A program made the translations under genes and the position numbers. This document shows, piece after piece, positions 13,620-21,398 of a DNA stretch of 21,398 bases (positions within the stretch are counted from its first letter, which is position 1; every line of letters begins with the position of its first letter). A model generated the notes under the pieces. That model was given only the letters and a program-made list of their open reading frames with translations, was not told the origin of the DNA and ran no database searches. This DNA comes from CAZGQY01 sp964528035 (GTDB taxonomy: Bacteria; Pseudomonadota; Gammaproteobacteria; Methylococcales; UBA1147): assembly GCA_964528035.1 (NCBI GenBank), contig CAZGQY010000058.1, positions 1 to 21,398 on the forward strand, in the 5' to 3' direction.

Positions 13620-15683
13620 ATGGAAACCCCTGATTTAAAAAATCCTGAGTTATATATAAACCGGGAGCTGAGTTTGCTGGAATTTAATGATCGAGTTCTG
13701 GAGCAGGCTAAGAACCAGCAAATCCCTATGCTGGAGCGACTCAATTATTTGTGCATTTCCTGTTCAAATCTGGACGAGTTTTTTGAAGTTCGGGTTGCGG
13801 GTGTTATTCAACGGGCAGAGCTTGGGTCGACACAAACCGATCCGGATAAGCTGTTTCCTGATGAGTTACTTACTGCGATCAGTGTGCGTGCTCATGATTT
13901 GGTGGAAGAGCAATACAGAATATTGAACCAGGTATTAATCCCCTTGCTGGAAGAGCAGCAGATTCGATTTCTGCGCCGTGATTCCTGGAATAAATCTCAA
14001 CGTGCCTGGTTGTATAAATATTTCAAAGAAGAATTGTTGCCAATATTGGGGCCTCTGGGTCTGGATCCGGCGCATCCATTTCCAAGAATTCTGAACAAAG
14101 GGCTGACCTTTATTGTTTCATTAGTGGGCAAGGACGCATTCGGTCGTTCTATTGAGAAGGCGATATTACCCGCGCCACGTTCGTTTCCCAGAATTGTTCA
14201 ATTGCCCGCCAACGAAACCGAGAGTGGGCCTGATGACTTTGTATTTTTGTCTTCGATCATTCATGCGTTCGTGGACGAGTTATTTCAGGGTGTCAAAGTA
14301 AAAGGCTGCTATCAGTTTCGTGTGACTCGTAACAGCGACCTGTTTGTACATGATGAAGACGTTGATGATCTTTTACGAGCTGTCGAGGGAGGGCTCGCGC
14401 TGCGGAATTATGGTGACGAAGTAAGATTGGAAATCGCTGACAACTGTCCGGATGATGTGGTGGATTTTCTGTTGTCTAAATTTGAAATGACCCGGGAGCG
14501 GCTATATATCGCCCATGGGCCTGTTAATCTCAACAGGTTGCGTGAAATTTACGATCTGATTGATCGGCCGGACATGAAATTTAAGCCTTTTGTACCGAAA
14601 ATTCCAGAGCCTTTGAGCCCGAAAAAAGATATTTTTAAGGCGGTTCGTAAACAGGACATTTTACTTCATCACCCCTTTGATTCCTTTGCTCCGGTGATCG
14701 AGTTTCTGCGTCAGGCTGCGGATGATCCGGATGTGCTCGCGATCAAACAAACCTTGTACAGAACAGGCTCCAAATCGCCGATTGTAGACGCGCTTGTAGG
14801 TGCTTCACTGGCCGGTAAAGAGGTCACCGTGGTGATTGAGTTGCGGGCTCGCTTCGACGAAAAAGAAAATATTTCTCTGGCCGCTCGCTTGCAGGAAGCG
14901 GCAGTGCACGTTGTTTACGGCGTTGTTGGATATAAAACCCACGCAAAAATGATGTTGATCGTGCGGCGCGAAGGGCGGCGAGTGAGAAGTTATGTCCACC
15001 TTGGAACCGGTAATTACCATCCGAGTACGGCACGTTTGTATACCGACTATGGGCTGTTTACCTGCGCGAAAGATCTGGTTTCGGATGTACACAGCGTATT
15101 TGTGCAGTTAACCAGCCTGGGAAAATTAAGTCCATTAAAAAAATTATTACAGTCACCCTTTACGTTGCACGATGGGGTTTTGAGAAAAATCCATAAAGAA
15201 ATTCAGACCGCGAAACAGGGTGGAATTGCGCGCATTATTATCAAAGTCAATTCATTGGTTGAACCACAGGCCATTGAAGCTTTGGTTCAGGCGTCAATGG
15301 CGGGCGTAGAGGTAAAGCTTATTGTGCGTGGGATTTGCTGTCTTCGGCCAGGAGTCGAGGGTGTTAGCGAAAATATTGAAGTACGCTCAATTATTGGGCG
15401 ATTTTTGGAGCATACACGGGTTTTTTATTTCGAAAATGACGGTGATCCGGAAGTATTTGCGTCCAGCGCAGACTTAATGAACCGAAATATGTTTCGAAGG
15501 GTTGAGGTTTGTTACCCGATTGAAAACAAAAAACACAAGCAACGCATAATTGATGAATTGGGATTGTATCTGAAAGATACCGGACAAGCCTGGCTTCTGA
15601 AACAGGACGGTACATACGAAAGGATATTGTCGGATGATGAATCTATATTTGAGGCGCAAGCTGCTTTGTTGGCAGGTGAATAA
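13620..15683 (+). CDS. ppk1: Polyphosphate kinase 1
   Basis: This 687-aa protein is full length (E. coli Ppk is 688 aa). It polymerises inorganic polyphosphate from ATP at the membrane periphery. The N domain begins INRELSLLEFNDRVLEQA; the H (head) domain follows; then come two phospholipase-D-like C domains. The phosphorylated histidine is H441 (VGYKTHAKMMLIVRREG), with YVHLGTGNYHP following. The second catalytic histidine is H598 (FLEHTRVFYFENDG). R381 (TLYRTGSKSPIVDAL) and R411 (ELRARFDEKENI) match the Mg2+/phosphate-binding arginines. The start ATG at 13620 has only a weak GAG upstream, but the METPDLKNPELYINRELS start is family-like. ppx lies convergently downstream, with a small exported protein gene between them. 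Confidence 0.97.
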   Translation: METPDLKNPELYINRELSLLEFNDRVLEQAKNQQIPMLERLNYLCISCSNLDEFFEVRVAGVIQRAELGSTQTDPDKLFPDELLTAISVRAHDLVEEQYRILNQVLIPLLEEQQIRFLRRDSWNKSQRAWLYKYFKEELLPILGPLGLDPAHPFPRILNKGLTFIVSLVGKDAFGRSIEKAILPAPRSFPRIVQLPANETESGPDDFVFLSSIIHAFVDELFQGVKVKGCYQFRVTRNSDLFVHDEDVDDLLRAVEGGLALRNYGDEVRLEIADNCPDDVVDFLLSKFEMTRERLYIAHGPVNLNRLREIYDLIDRPDMKFKPFVPKIPEPLSPKKDIFKAVRKQDILLHHPFDSFAPVIEFLRQAADDPDVLAIKQTLYRTGSKSPIVDALVGASLAGKEVTVVIELRARFDEKENISLAARLQEAAVHVVYGVVGYKTHAKMMLIVRREGRRVRSYVHLGTGNYHPSTARLYTDYGLFTCAKDLVSDVHSVFVQLTSLGKLSPLKKLLQSPFTLHDGVLRKIHKEIQTAKQGGIARIIIKVNSLVEPQAIEALVQASMAGVEVKLIVRGICCLRPGVEGVSENIEVRSIIGRFLEHTRVFYFENDGDPEVFASSADLMNRNMFRRVEVCYPIENKKHKQRIIDELGLYLKDTGQAWLLKQDGTYERILSDDESIFEAQAALLAGE

Positions 15684-15749
15684 CACACTGTAAGCGTATG
15701 GGCCAATTTAAATGATTGAATTGTTGGCAATAAAAAATTACCCTTGGTC

Positions 15750-15765
15750 GGCTGTACGTACAGCC
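15750..15765. repeat. 16-bp perfect palindrome after ppk1
   Basis: GGCTGTACGTACAGCC is perfectly self-complementary, 67 bp past the ppk1 stop and about 150 bp before the next gene. No T-tract follows on the plus strand, so it is not a standard intrinsic terminator. An operator or a weak transcript-end hairpin is possible. Confidence 0.5.
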
Positions 15766-15845
15766 TGGATGGTCTCAGTATTCACAGTGTTCCGATAAAA
15801 AATGTTTGATTGAGGCGCAAGTTGGTTTTTGTGTAAATATAATGG

Positions 15846-15876
15846 TTGGGATGAATTTCAGAGCTAGATCTATAAT
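15846..15876 (+). promoter_or_regulatory. Candidate promoter for the exported repeat protein
   Basis: TATAAT at 15871-15876 is a perfect -10 hexamer, and TTGGGA at 15846-15851 is a fair -35, though the 19-nt spacer is long. It sits about 40 nt before the ATG at 15916, which has a strong GGGGAG ribosome binding site. The gene is probably transcribed on its own, in addition to any read-through from ppk1. Confidence 0.4.
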
Positions 15877-15915
15877 CCTGATCCGGTAAAATAAAAAAAA
15901 TTATAGGGGAGATTC

Positions 15916-16452
15916 ATGCATTACAAAAAATTAATACAGATTACTTTGGTGCTTGCTCTTAATTTAGGCTTCCAGATACATGCCTATGCTGATTCTGAAT
16001 ATCCGGCAGCTTATTTCGAACCCTATATCGTTTATCAGGCGCCGGAAATTGTCGCAGCGGCGGCCGTGGCTGCACCTGTTGGAGCGGCAGTGCAGGTGTC
16101 GGCAGATACGCAAGCTGAGACTAATGGACAGTATCCGGCGGCGAATTTCGAGCCTTATATTGTGTTTCAGGATTTGGAGGCTATTGCTTCCAGGTCTTCT
16201 TCACAAGCCAATTCTGTTAGCGTAAATACATCGCCAATATCTATCCCTTCAGTAACAATCGAATCAAATGCGAGTGTTGCGGTTGTTCCCAGTAAAATGT
16301 CAGCTGATGCATTACCTGTTTCCGGGTTTGGAATTATGCTGGCTCTTTTTGCCGTGGTTTACGGGTTGTCTTCCCAGGCTAAAAATGAAAATGTGAAAAA
16401 ACCGGCTGATGATCTTTTCGCTCGTACTTTTAGCAATGGGACGTCTGCATAA
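15916..16452 (+). CDS. Small exported protein with two FEPYIV repeats and a C-terminal membrane segment
   Basis: This 178-aa protein is not recognisable to me. The N-terminus is a signal peptide (KKLIQITLVLALNLGF core, cleavage probably after AYA near residue 25). The mature part carries an imperfect repeat 44 residues apart: YPAAYFEPYIVYQAPEIVA at 29-47 and YPAANFEPYIVFQDLEAIA at 73-91. Ala/Val- and Ser-rich linkers separate and follow them (AAAAVAAPVGAAVQV and SVSVNTSPISIPS). A single hydrophobic segment at about 132-152 (LPVSGFGIMLALFAVVYGL) is followed by a short charged tail, so the protein is probably anchored in the inner membrane with the repeats in the periplasm. The ribosome binding site GGGGAG is strong. 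It lies between ppk1 and ppx. Confidence 0.85.
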   Translation: MHYKKLIQITLVLALNLGFQIHAYADSEYPAAYFEPYIVYQAPEIVAAAAVAAPVGAAVQVSADTQAETNGQYPAANFEPYIVFQDLEAIASRSSSQANSVSVNTSPISIPSVTIESNASVAVVPSKMSADALPVSGFGIMLALFAVVYGLSSQAKNENVKKPADDLFARTFSNGTSA

Positions 16453-16520
16453 GAAAGCAGCGATACTGCGAATGTTGAAGAGTTAGTGGTTTCTTGATCT
16501 GGAATCGGAGTACCTGTCTG

Positions 16521-18020
16521 TTAACGGAAACTTAGTTTTATATCAGCGGATTTTAAATATTTGGCTTCCTGGCTAAGGTCGGCTTCTGTTAAGGGATGGT
16601 TGGCTAACCACCCATCCGGGAATCGAACAAATAGATGTCGCCGTCCCATTTCTATTTTAAAATTTTCGAGCGTATCAGGGTGACGACTGCGGTGCAGTAC
16701 GACCGCAAAGCGAAGCAGTATGGCCAGTGGTTTTGCATCGGTATCCCAGGGTGGAACAAGTTCTGTGAACAGTTTGTTTACAAATTTTCGTCTGTGCAGG
16801 CTAACTAATGTAGCTAACAATTTCTGTTCCTGTCGGGAAAACCCCCCTATATCCGCGTGCTCAATAATATAAGCGCCATGTTTGTGATATTTGTTGTGCG
16901 CGATGTCGAATCCAATTTCGTGCAAGTAAGCGGCCCATTTTAACCACCGCATTGCGGTGTCGTAATCGCATTTGCCCGGCAAATTAATTTGAGCCATACA
17001 GTATTGTAATGTTTGCACAATACGATCAGTTTGCAAAAAATTAACCTGATACCTTTCAGCCAGTTGTTTTACGCTAATATCGCGAATATCCTCATCATGT
17101 ATTCGTCCGATGAGGTCTTGCAGCGCACCTTCTCTTAAGGCTCCGTCTGAGATCCGCATGGCTTCGATCTTCAATTCTCTAAATGCAGCAAAGACTATGG
17201 CAATACCACCAGGAAATACCGCTAGCCTGTCCGAATTAAAATCTGCAATTTCCAGATGGTCAACGTGTTGGGCATCTATTAATTTTTCAACCAGTTTATC
17301 CAGGCTATCCAGGGTGATCATGTCCTTGGACCATCCGAAATGCTCCACAGCTTTAGCTATGGCTCGAATTGTTCCCGATGCACCGACTGCACTATGCCAA
17401 CTTTTGCTGGAAAAATTTCCACGAATATATTCGAGTTCTTGCTGTATGGCGATCAGAGCTCGTTTCATACGTTTACGGGTAATTTTACCTTCTTTAAAAT
17501 ATTTATTGCTGATGGCTACGCAGCCAATCTGTAAACTCGCTTTCTTTAATGGCTGGTTGCCGCAACCAATGATAAATTCTGTGCTGCCACCTCCTACGTC
17601 AATTACTAAGCGGCGATGTTCATCGGTAGCCAGACTTTGCGCAACGCCTGCGTATATTAAACGCGCTTCTTCGATTCCTGATATGATTTCAATAGGGTGG
17701 CCAAGCGCCTTTGTAGCCTGGGAGAGAAACTTTTTTGAATGGGCTGCGGAACGCAGCGTGTTGGTTCCAACTGCACGAACATTCGCACTCGGTATATTGC
17801 TTAAGCGTTGCCCAAATCGTTCAAGGCAGGCAATTGCTTTGGCTTGAGCATCGGAATTTAGACGTCGGTGTTTGTCCAGTCCGGATGCCAGTCTGACGGG
17901 TTCTTTCATACGATCAATCATATGCAAATGGCCATCGTTCAGTCTGGCCACAATCATATGAAAACTGTTTGAACCCAGATCTACAGCAGCAACGATTTCA
18001 GCAGGTAAATTCTGATTCAT
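16521..18020 (-). CDS. ppx: Exopolyphosphatase (Ppx/GppA family)
   Basis: This 499-aa enzyme removes terminal phosphate from polyphosphate; GppA paralogues hydrolyse pppGpp. The N-terminal ASKHA-fold half has phosphate-binding loop 1 (VDLGSNSFHMIVAR, D14), VGTNTLRSA at 84-92, the catalytic EE pair in SGIEEARLIYAGVAQ (E117/E118), and loop 2 (VIDVGGGSTEFIIG, D141, G143-S146). The C-terminal half contains the HD-like helical domain (WLKWAAYLHEIGFDIAHNKY and HGAYIIEHADIGG). The length is like E. coli Ppx (513 aa). The gene converges on ppk1 and the small exported protein gene, leaving 68 bp between stop codons. Ppx is preferred over GppA by its proximity to ppk1, though the two cannot be separated by sequence inspection alone. 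Confidence 0.93.
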   Translation of the reverse strand: MNQNLPAEIVAAVDLGSNSFHMIVARLNDGHLHMIDRMKEPVRLASGLDKHRRLNSDAQAKAIACLERFGQRLSNIPSANVRAVGTNTLRSAAHSKKFLSQATKALGHPIEIISGIEEARLIYAGVAQSLATDEHRRLVIDVGGGSTEFIIGCGNQPLKKASLQIGCVAISNKYFKEGKITRKRMKRALIAIQQELEYIRGNFSSKSWHSAVGASGTIRAIAKAVEHFGWSKDMITLDSLDKLVEKLIDAQHVDHLEIADFNSDRLAVFPGGIAIVFAAFRELKIEAMRISDGALREGALQDLIGRIHDEDIRDISVKQLAERYQVNFLQTDRIVQTLQYCMAQINLPGKCDYDTAMRWLKWAAYLHEIGFDIAHNKYHKHGAYIIEHADIGGFSRQEQKLLATLVSLHRRKFVNKLFTELVPPWDTDAKPLAILLRFAVVLHRSRHPDTLENFKIEMGRRHLFVRFPDGWLANHPLTEADLSQEAKYLKSADIKLSFR

Positions 18021-18276
18021 CGATTAGCGGGTTTTATAAAGCGGATAACAGGATTCGGAGCTTGATTCTCGGAGAGCCTTCTGGCTTGAAATGAATCTGG
18101 TAGAATGCCCATTGGTTCAAAGACTGAGTGATTTCAAGGTATATCCATCAATTATACAGGGTGTATCCAAATTGATTGTTGAGGATGCACAAATTAATAT
18201 TAGTAAATATTATTGCAACAAACAATTGGCCTCTATTTTCAAATAGTCCTGACCCTATAATTTTATCTTAAAAAGT

Positions 18277-19227
18277 ATGAATGCATTATCAATCCGGAAC
18301 CTGAAGAAAACGTATAAAAATGGTTTGCAGGCCCTGAAAGGAATTGACCTGGATGTGGCGGAAGGAGATTTTTTTGCGCTTCTTGGGCCCAATGGCGCAG
18401 GTAAATCGACCGCAATTGGAATCATTAGCTCGCTGATCAATAAGAGCAGCGGTGATGTTTCGGTATTTGGTAACGATTTGATTCACGAGAATGAACTGGC
18501 CAAGCGCTGTATCGGTTTGGTGCCACAGGAAATTAATTTCAATCAATTCGAGAACGTTCTGGATATTGTGATGACCCAGGCCGGATACTATGGTATCGCG
18601 AATAGTGAAGCCGCTGATCGGGCAGAAGCGAGTTTGCGTCAGATAGATTTATGGGATCGGCGGGATGCGATTTCCAGAACATTGTCGGGCGGTATGAAAC
18701 GTCGTCTTATGATCGCCAGAGCCTTGGTACATTCTCCAAGGTTGCTGATTCTGGATGAACCAACCGCGGGAGTCGATATCGAGATTCGGCGCTCGATGTG
18801 GGAATTTTTGCGTCGTATAAACGATGAGGGTACTACCATCATTCTGACTACGCATTATCTTGAAGAAGCCGAGAATCTTTGTCGTAATATTGGAATAATC
18901 AATCACGGTGAATTAGTCGCAATGACGGATATGGCGACTTTGTTAGCGGAATTAAGCACCGAGAGTTTTGTTCTGGATCTTAAGCAACCCTTGAATTCGG
19001 GTTTCGAGCTGAAAAATTATAGTGTTGAACGTATAGCCTCGAATTCGATTGTTGTTGAAGTTAAGAAAGAAAGTAGCATCAATGATCTTTTTGCGGAATT
19101 GACTGAAAGCGGTGTACAGGTTGTGAGTATGAGAAACAAATCAAATCGTCTGGAACAGCTTTTCATGTCGCTGATCGATGAAACGGACTTGTCGGATACC
19201 AGCCAGATTGGATCGGAATCTTTATGA
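18277..19227 (+). CDS. yadG: ABC transporter ATP-binding protein, YadG-type
   Basis: This 316-aa protein is the ATPase of an ABC-2 exporter (E. coli YadG is 308 aa). It has Walker A GPNGAGKST (37-45), a Q-loop Gln at residue 84 (GLVPQEINFNQFENVLDI, typical of YadG/NodI-type ATPases), signature LSGGMKRR (136-143), Walker B LLILDEP (156-162) with E161, and the switch His193 (TTHYLEEAE). About 100 residues of helical C-terminal domain follow. Its stop overlaps the start of the permease gene by 4 bp (ATGA), so translation is coupled. A TATAAT hexamer at 18256-18261 is close to the ATG but lacks a -35, so it is not called as a promoter. The substrate is unknown. Confidence 0.93.
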   Translation: MNALSIRNLKKTYKNGLQALKGIDLDVAEGDFFALLGPNGAGKSTAIGIISSLINKSSGDVSVFGNDLIHENELAKRCIGLVPQEINFNQFENVLDIVMTQAGYYGIANSEAADRAEASLRQIDLWDRRDAISRTLSGGMKRRLMIARALVHSPRLLILDEPTAGVDIEIRRSMWEFLRRINDEGTTIILTTHYLEEAENLCRNIGIINHGELVAMTDMATLLAELSTESFVLDLKQPLNSGFELKNYSVERIASNSIVVEVKKESSINDLFAELTESGVQVVSMRNKSNRLEQLFMSLIDETDLSDTSQIGSESL

Positions 19228-19988
19228 AATACTCGATTGCCTATACAACGATTTTAACCAAGGAAATTCGACGCTTTATTCGAATATGGCCGCAGACGAT
19301 ATTACCCCCGGTGATTACCACGTCTTTGTATTTTTTGATATTTGGAACGCTTATCGGAGTTCGTATTGGTGAGATGAACGGTCGCCCTTATATGGAATAT
19401 ATTGTTCCTGGAATTATTATTATGTCGGTGATCAGCAATGCCTATGGCAATGTTGTATCATCGTTTTATTCGACCAAATTTCAGCGGCATATAGAAGAGC
19501 TACTGATTGCACCTGTGCCGAACTGGGTAATTCTTGCGGGCTATATAAGCGGGGGTGTTGCGCGAGGATTGACGGTGGGTTGCGTGGTTGCTGCGATATC
19601 CTGTTTGTTTAGTGATATTACAGTCCAGCATGAGGGTATTGCGATTGGCGTTGTCGTCATGACAGCCATACTGTTTTCTTTGGCGGGGTTTTTAAACGCA
19701 ACTTTTGCGAATAGTTTTGATGATATTTCAATAATACCTAACTTTGTGTTAACTCCCTTGATCTATCTGGGTGGTGTTTTCTATTCGATCAATCTGCTGC
19801 CTGATATTTGGCAGAAAATTTCTATGGTGAATCCGATATTGTATATGGTTAATGCATTTCGCTATGGAATTATCGGTATTTCTGATATCGATGTTGGTGT
19901 AGCTTTCCTGGTTATAGGTGCGTTTATTGTAGCGTTGACCGCAATTAGTCTTTATTTGTTGCGAAAAGGTGTGGGTATTAAGGCTTGA
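19224..19988 (+). CDS. yadH: ABC-2 type transporter permease, YadH-type
   Basis: This 254-aa inner-membrane permease has about six hydrophobic segments, the first near residues 28-48, and is of the ABC-2 class (E. coli YadH is 256 aa). Family features are the EELLIAPVP coupling-helix motif around residue 91 and the C-terminal PLIYLGGVFYSINLLPDIWQ and NPILYMVNAFRYGIIG, where the conserved 'hydrophobic-FxxxxLP...NPxxY' pattern is clear. It is paired with the upstream ATPase by a 4-bp overlap, and together they form an export system of unknown cargo. Confidence 0.92.
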   Translation: MKYSIAYTTILTKEIRRFIRIWPQTILPPVITTSLYFLIFGTLIGVRIGEMNGRPYMEYIVPGIIIMSVISNAYGNVVSSFYSTKFQRHIEELLIAPVPNWVILAGYISGGVARGLTVGCVVAAISCLFSDITVQHEGIAIGVVVMTAILFSLAGFLNATFANSFDDISIIPNFVLTPLIYLGGVFYSINLLPDIWQKISMVNPILYMVNAFRYGIIGISDIDVGVAFLVIGAFIVALTAISLYLLRKGVGIKA

Positions 19989-20381
19989 TTAATTCACAGG
20001 CAATAGTTTGCATGGCTTTGAGAGTGTGTTGGTGCGAAGTGGCGGGAGTGTGCAAAATTCAGTTTCTGCCCGCAGAAAAATGAACCTGTCGTTTTGGACA
20101 AAAGCGGTGTGTGCCGCCCAAACTCTGCTTTCCGCCGCGCCGATACAATACAATCCCTTATATATTAGCTCGCCCCATCATCCGCAGGGTCGATTTAGTC
20201 CAACAGACTTTTATACCTTACGCGGTAATGTTCGGTGAAAACTTTGAGCAGTATGAATAAATATTTCAGGTTGTTTGGACAGCTGGAGTTAAAGCTAAAG
20301 GAGTTAGCTCTTTACAGTTTGTTTAGCAACTTTAAACTTTTTTTGAATATTAATACTTTAATAAATACTGGTAAAAAGTAA
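19989..20381. other. Intergenic region between yadH and the dapF-like gene
   Basis: These 393 bp hold no gene I can support; a 76-codon plus-strand frame from 20008 has no family signal and looks accidental. The left part is GC-moderate. The last ~130 bp turn AT-rich along with the following gene. There are hairpins AGCTAA-AGGAG-TTAGCT (about 20295-20311) and AGTTT...AAACT followed by seven Ts (about 20316-20346), the latter possibly a weak terminator or attenuator in front of the dapF-like gene. The composition change suggests the join to transferred DNA is here. Confidence 0.45.
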
Positions 20382-21368
20382 GTGAAAATTAATTTTATAA
20401 AATGTCATGGTTCTGGTAATGACTTTATCATGATCGATGAAACTATTGATGAAAATGGATCTATTGCTGAGCTTTTTAGAAAGGACATGGCGATAGCTTT
20501 ATGTGATCGAAACAGTGGTATTGGAGCTGATGGAATATTATTTTATCTTCATAGTGAGTCAGCAGATTGTCGTATGAGGATGCTAAATCCTGATGGAGGA
20601 GAAGCTGAAATGTGTGGTAATGGGCTACGTTGTATAGGTCGTTACTGTATTGAAAAATTAAGGAGGAAAAAAATTACTGTTGAAACAATGAAGGCAATAC
20701 TTTCAGTTGAAACAGGTGAGCAAATATATGATGGTATTGAAACGTTTAAAGCCGAAATAGGCCCTATTTCATTAGATCCACGCTCATTACCTATGGAAGA
20801 GGAATCGGATACGTTTATAGGTAAGCCTATAAATGATTTACCTGAAAACTTAAAGTTCACTGCCTTAAGTGTTCCAAATCCACATATCATTACTATCGTC
20901 GATAGTATTGATGAAAAAACTGTAAACCAATGTGGTATTAAAGCGAATAATTCTAAAAATTTTCCTAAAGGGGTTAATGTAAGTTTTGTGCGGTTACTCG
21001 ACAAAAATAGAATTTTTGTAATCACATATGAGAGAGGAGTTGGTATTACATATTCCTGTGGTACAGCAATGTCTGCATCCGCTTACGTTGCTGCTCTTAA
21101 TAATATTGTTGATGGGAACAAACCAATTTCTGTATTTAACAAAGGAGGAATGGTTGTTTGCAACGTATTTAAAGATAAAAATAACATGCTATTACAAGGA
21201 AATGCTACATTTGTTTTTGAAGCATCTGTTGAAATGAATGAAAGTTTTAACTCTGTAAAAAAGCAATATGAAGGGAAAGTAAGATTAGATGAAGTTGATG
21301 CTTATGCTAAGTTACAGGAATACGCGATTTCAGTGATTGAAATTAGTACTCCATCACAGTTGTATTGA
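20382..21368 (+). CDS. dapF: Diaminopimelate epimerase homologue, AT-rich, with C-terminal extension
   Basis: This 328-aa protein is a member of the DapF family, which interconverts LL- and meso-diaminopimelate for lysine and peptidoglycan synthesis through two cysteines. C78 (EMCGNGLRC) and C226 (YSCGTAMSAS) are present, together with the substrate-contact positions N13, N69, N167 (PNPH), N199 and E217-R218 (YERG). It differs from standard forms in three ways. The usual 'GAGET' before the second Cys is GVGIT here. The protein is about 50 residues longer than the usual ~275, with the extra residues at the C-terminus from about 282. The base and codon use is much more AT-rich than the neighbours. 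This looks like a transferred copy or a paralogue acting on another amino acid. The start is GTG at 20382 with a weak purine-rich upstream region. Confidence 0.85.
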   Translation: MKINFIKCHGSGNDFIMIDETIDENGSIAELFRKDMAIALCDRNSGIGADGILFYLHSESADCRMRMLNPDGGEAEMCGNGLRCIGRYCIEKLRRKKITVETMKAILSVETGEQIYDGIETFKAEIGPISLDPRSLPMEEESDTFIGKPINDLPENLKFTALSVPNPHIITIVDSIDEKTVNQCGIKANNSKNFPKGVNVSFVRLLDKNRIFVITYERGVGITYSCGTAMSASAYVAALNNIVDGNKPISVFNKGGMVVCNVFKDKNNMLLQGNATFVFEASVEMNESFNSVKKQYEGKVRLDEVDAYAKLQEYAISVIEISTPSQLY

Positions 21369-21398
21369 CGGGTATATCAGCCGATAAGCAGCCATCTG

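Noticed and set aside
13475..13744. 89-codon minus-strand open frame across the ppk1 start
   Set aside because: It overlaps the conserved N-terminus of ppk1 and has no homology I can see.
17110..17847. 245-codon plus-strand open frame opposite ppx
   Set aside because: It is antisense to the catalytic half of ppx; no domain, and the Ser/Arg/Ala-rich composition is typical of a shadow frame.
20008..20238. 76-codon plus-strand open frame between yadH and the dapF-like gene
   Set aside because: No ribosome binding site, no domain, no membrane or signal segment; judged accidental.

Overview
The window reads as chromosomal DNA of a gammaproteobacterium, possibly in the broad Pseudomonadales/Oceanospirillales area. 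The clues are SrkA (YihE-type kinase) next to a DUF2956 gene, a YadG/YadH-type ABC pair, full-length Tex, and ppk1 facing ppx convergently, as in pseudomonads. Most genes have moderate GC by eye. The dapF-like gene at the right end is clearly more AT-rich. No rRNA, complete tRNA, CRISPR array or intact insertion sequence is visible.

Layout. (1) Positions 133-2561: an enolase-superfamily enzyme of the mandelate racemase subgroup (minus) and a secreted yellow/MRJP-family beta-propeller protein (plus) diverge from a 242-bp spacer that holds a perfect AAACCGGTTT palindrome. (2) Positions about 2640-3890: a scar zone of gene debris. It holds a tRNA-Gly-like scrap, the 5' part of an ABM-domain monooxygenase gene, an internal piece of an IS21-family istA, the 3' end of an unknown gene fused in frame to it, a piece of an rve-type transposase, an AT-rich segment bounded by 15-bp inverted repeats (MITE-like), and the first ~21 codons of a DUF3524/tRNA-queuosine mannosyltransferase-type gene. 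(3) Positions 3905-6178: tex (minus). (4) Positions 6318-6947: a Phd-type antitoxin / PIN-toxin pair. (5) Positions 6981-8825 (minus): an unrecognised membrane protein with an HhH-like C-terminal part, and a Fae (formaldehyde-activating enzyme) homologue that appears to lack the family's active-site His. (6) Positions 9071-11337 (plus): an orphan radical SAM protein and an unrecognised membrane protein with an internally repeated architecture. (7) Positions 11771-13289 (minus): srkA and a DUF2956 gene, probably one operon. (8) Positions 13620-18020: ppk1 (plus), a small exported repeat protein of unknown function (plus), and ppx (minus). (9) Positions 18277-19988: yadG-yadH, translationally coupled. 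(10) Positions 20382-21368: an AT-rich, C-terminally extended dapF homologue that is probably foreign.

Functional reading. Polyphosphate synthesis (Ppk1) and hydrolysis (Ppx) face each other with an unknown exported protein between them, the most interesting novelty candidate in an otherwise housekeeping block. The mandelate racemase-like/MRJP pair looks like a small catabolic or detoxifying module. The Fae-like protein, the two membrane proteins and the radical SAM protein are four unlinked genes of unknown role. I see no convincing multi-gene novel system. The strongest leads are the ppk-ppx embedded repeat protein, the Fae homologue, the MITE-like element in the scar zone, and the transferred-looking dapF.
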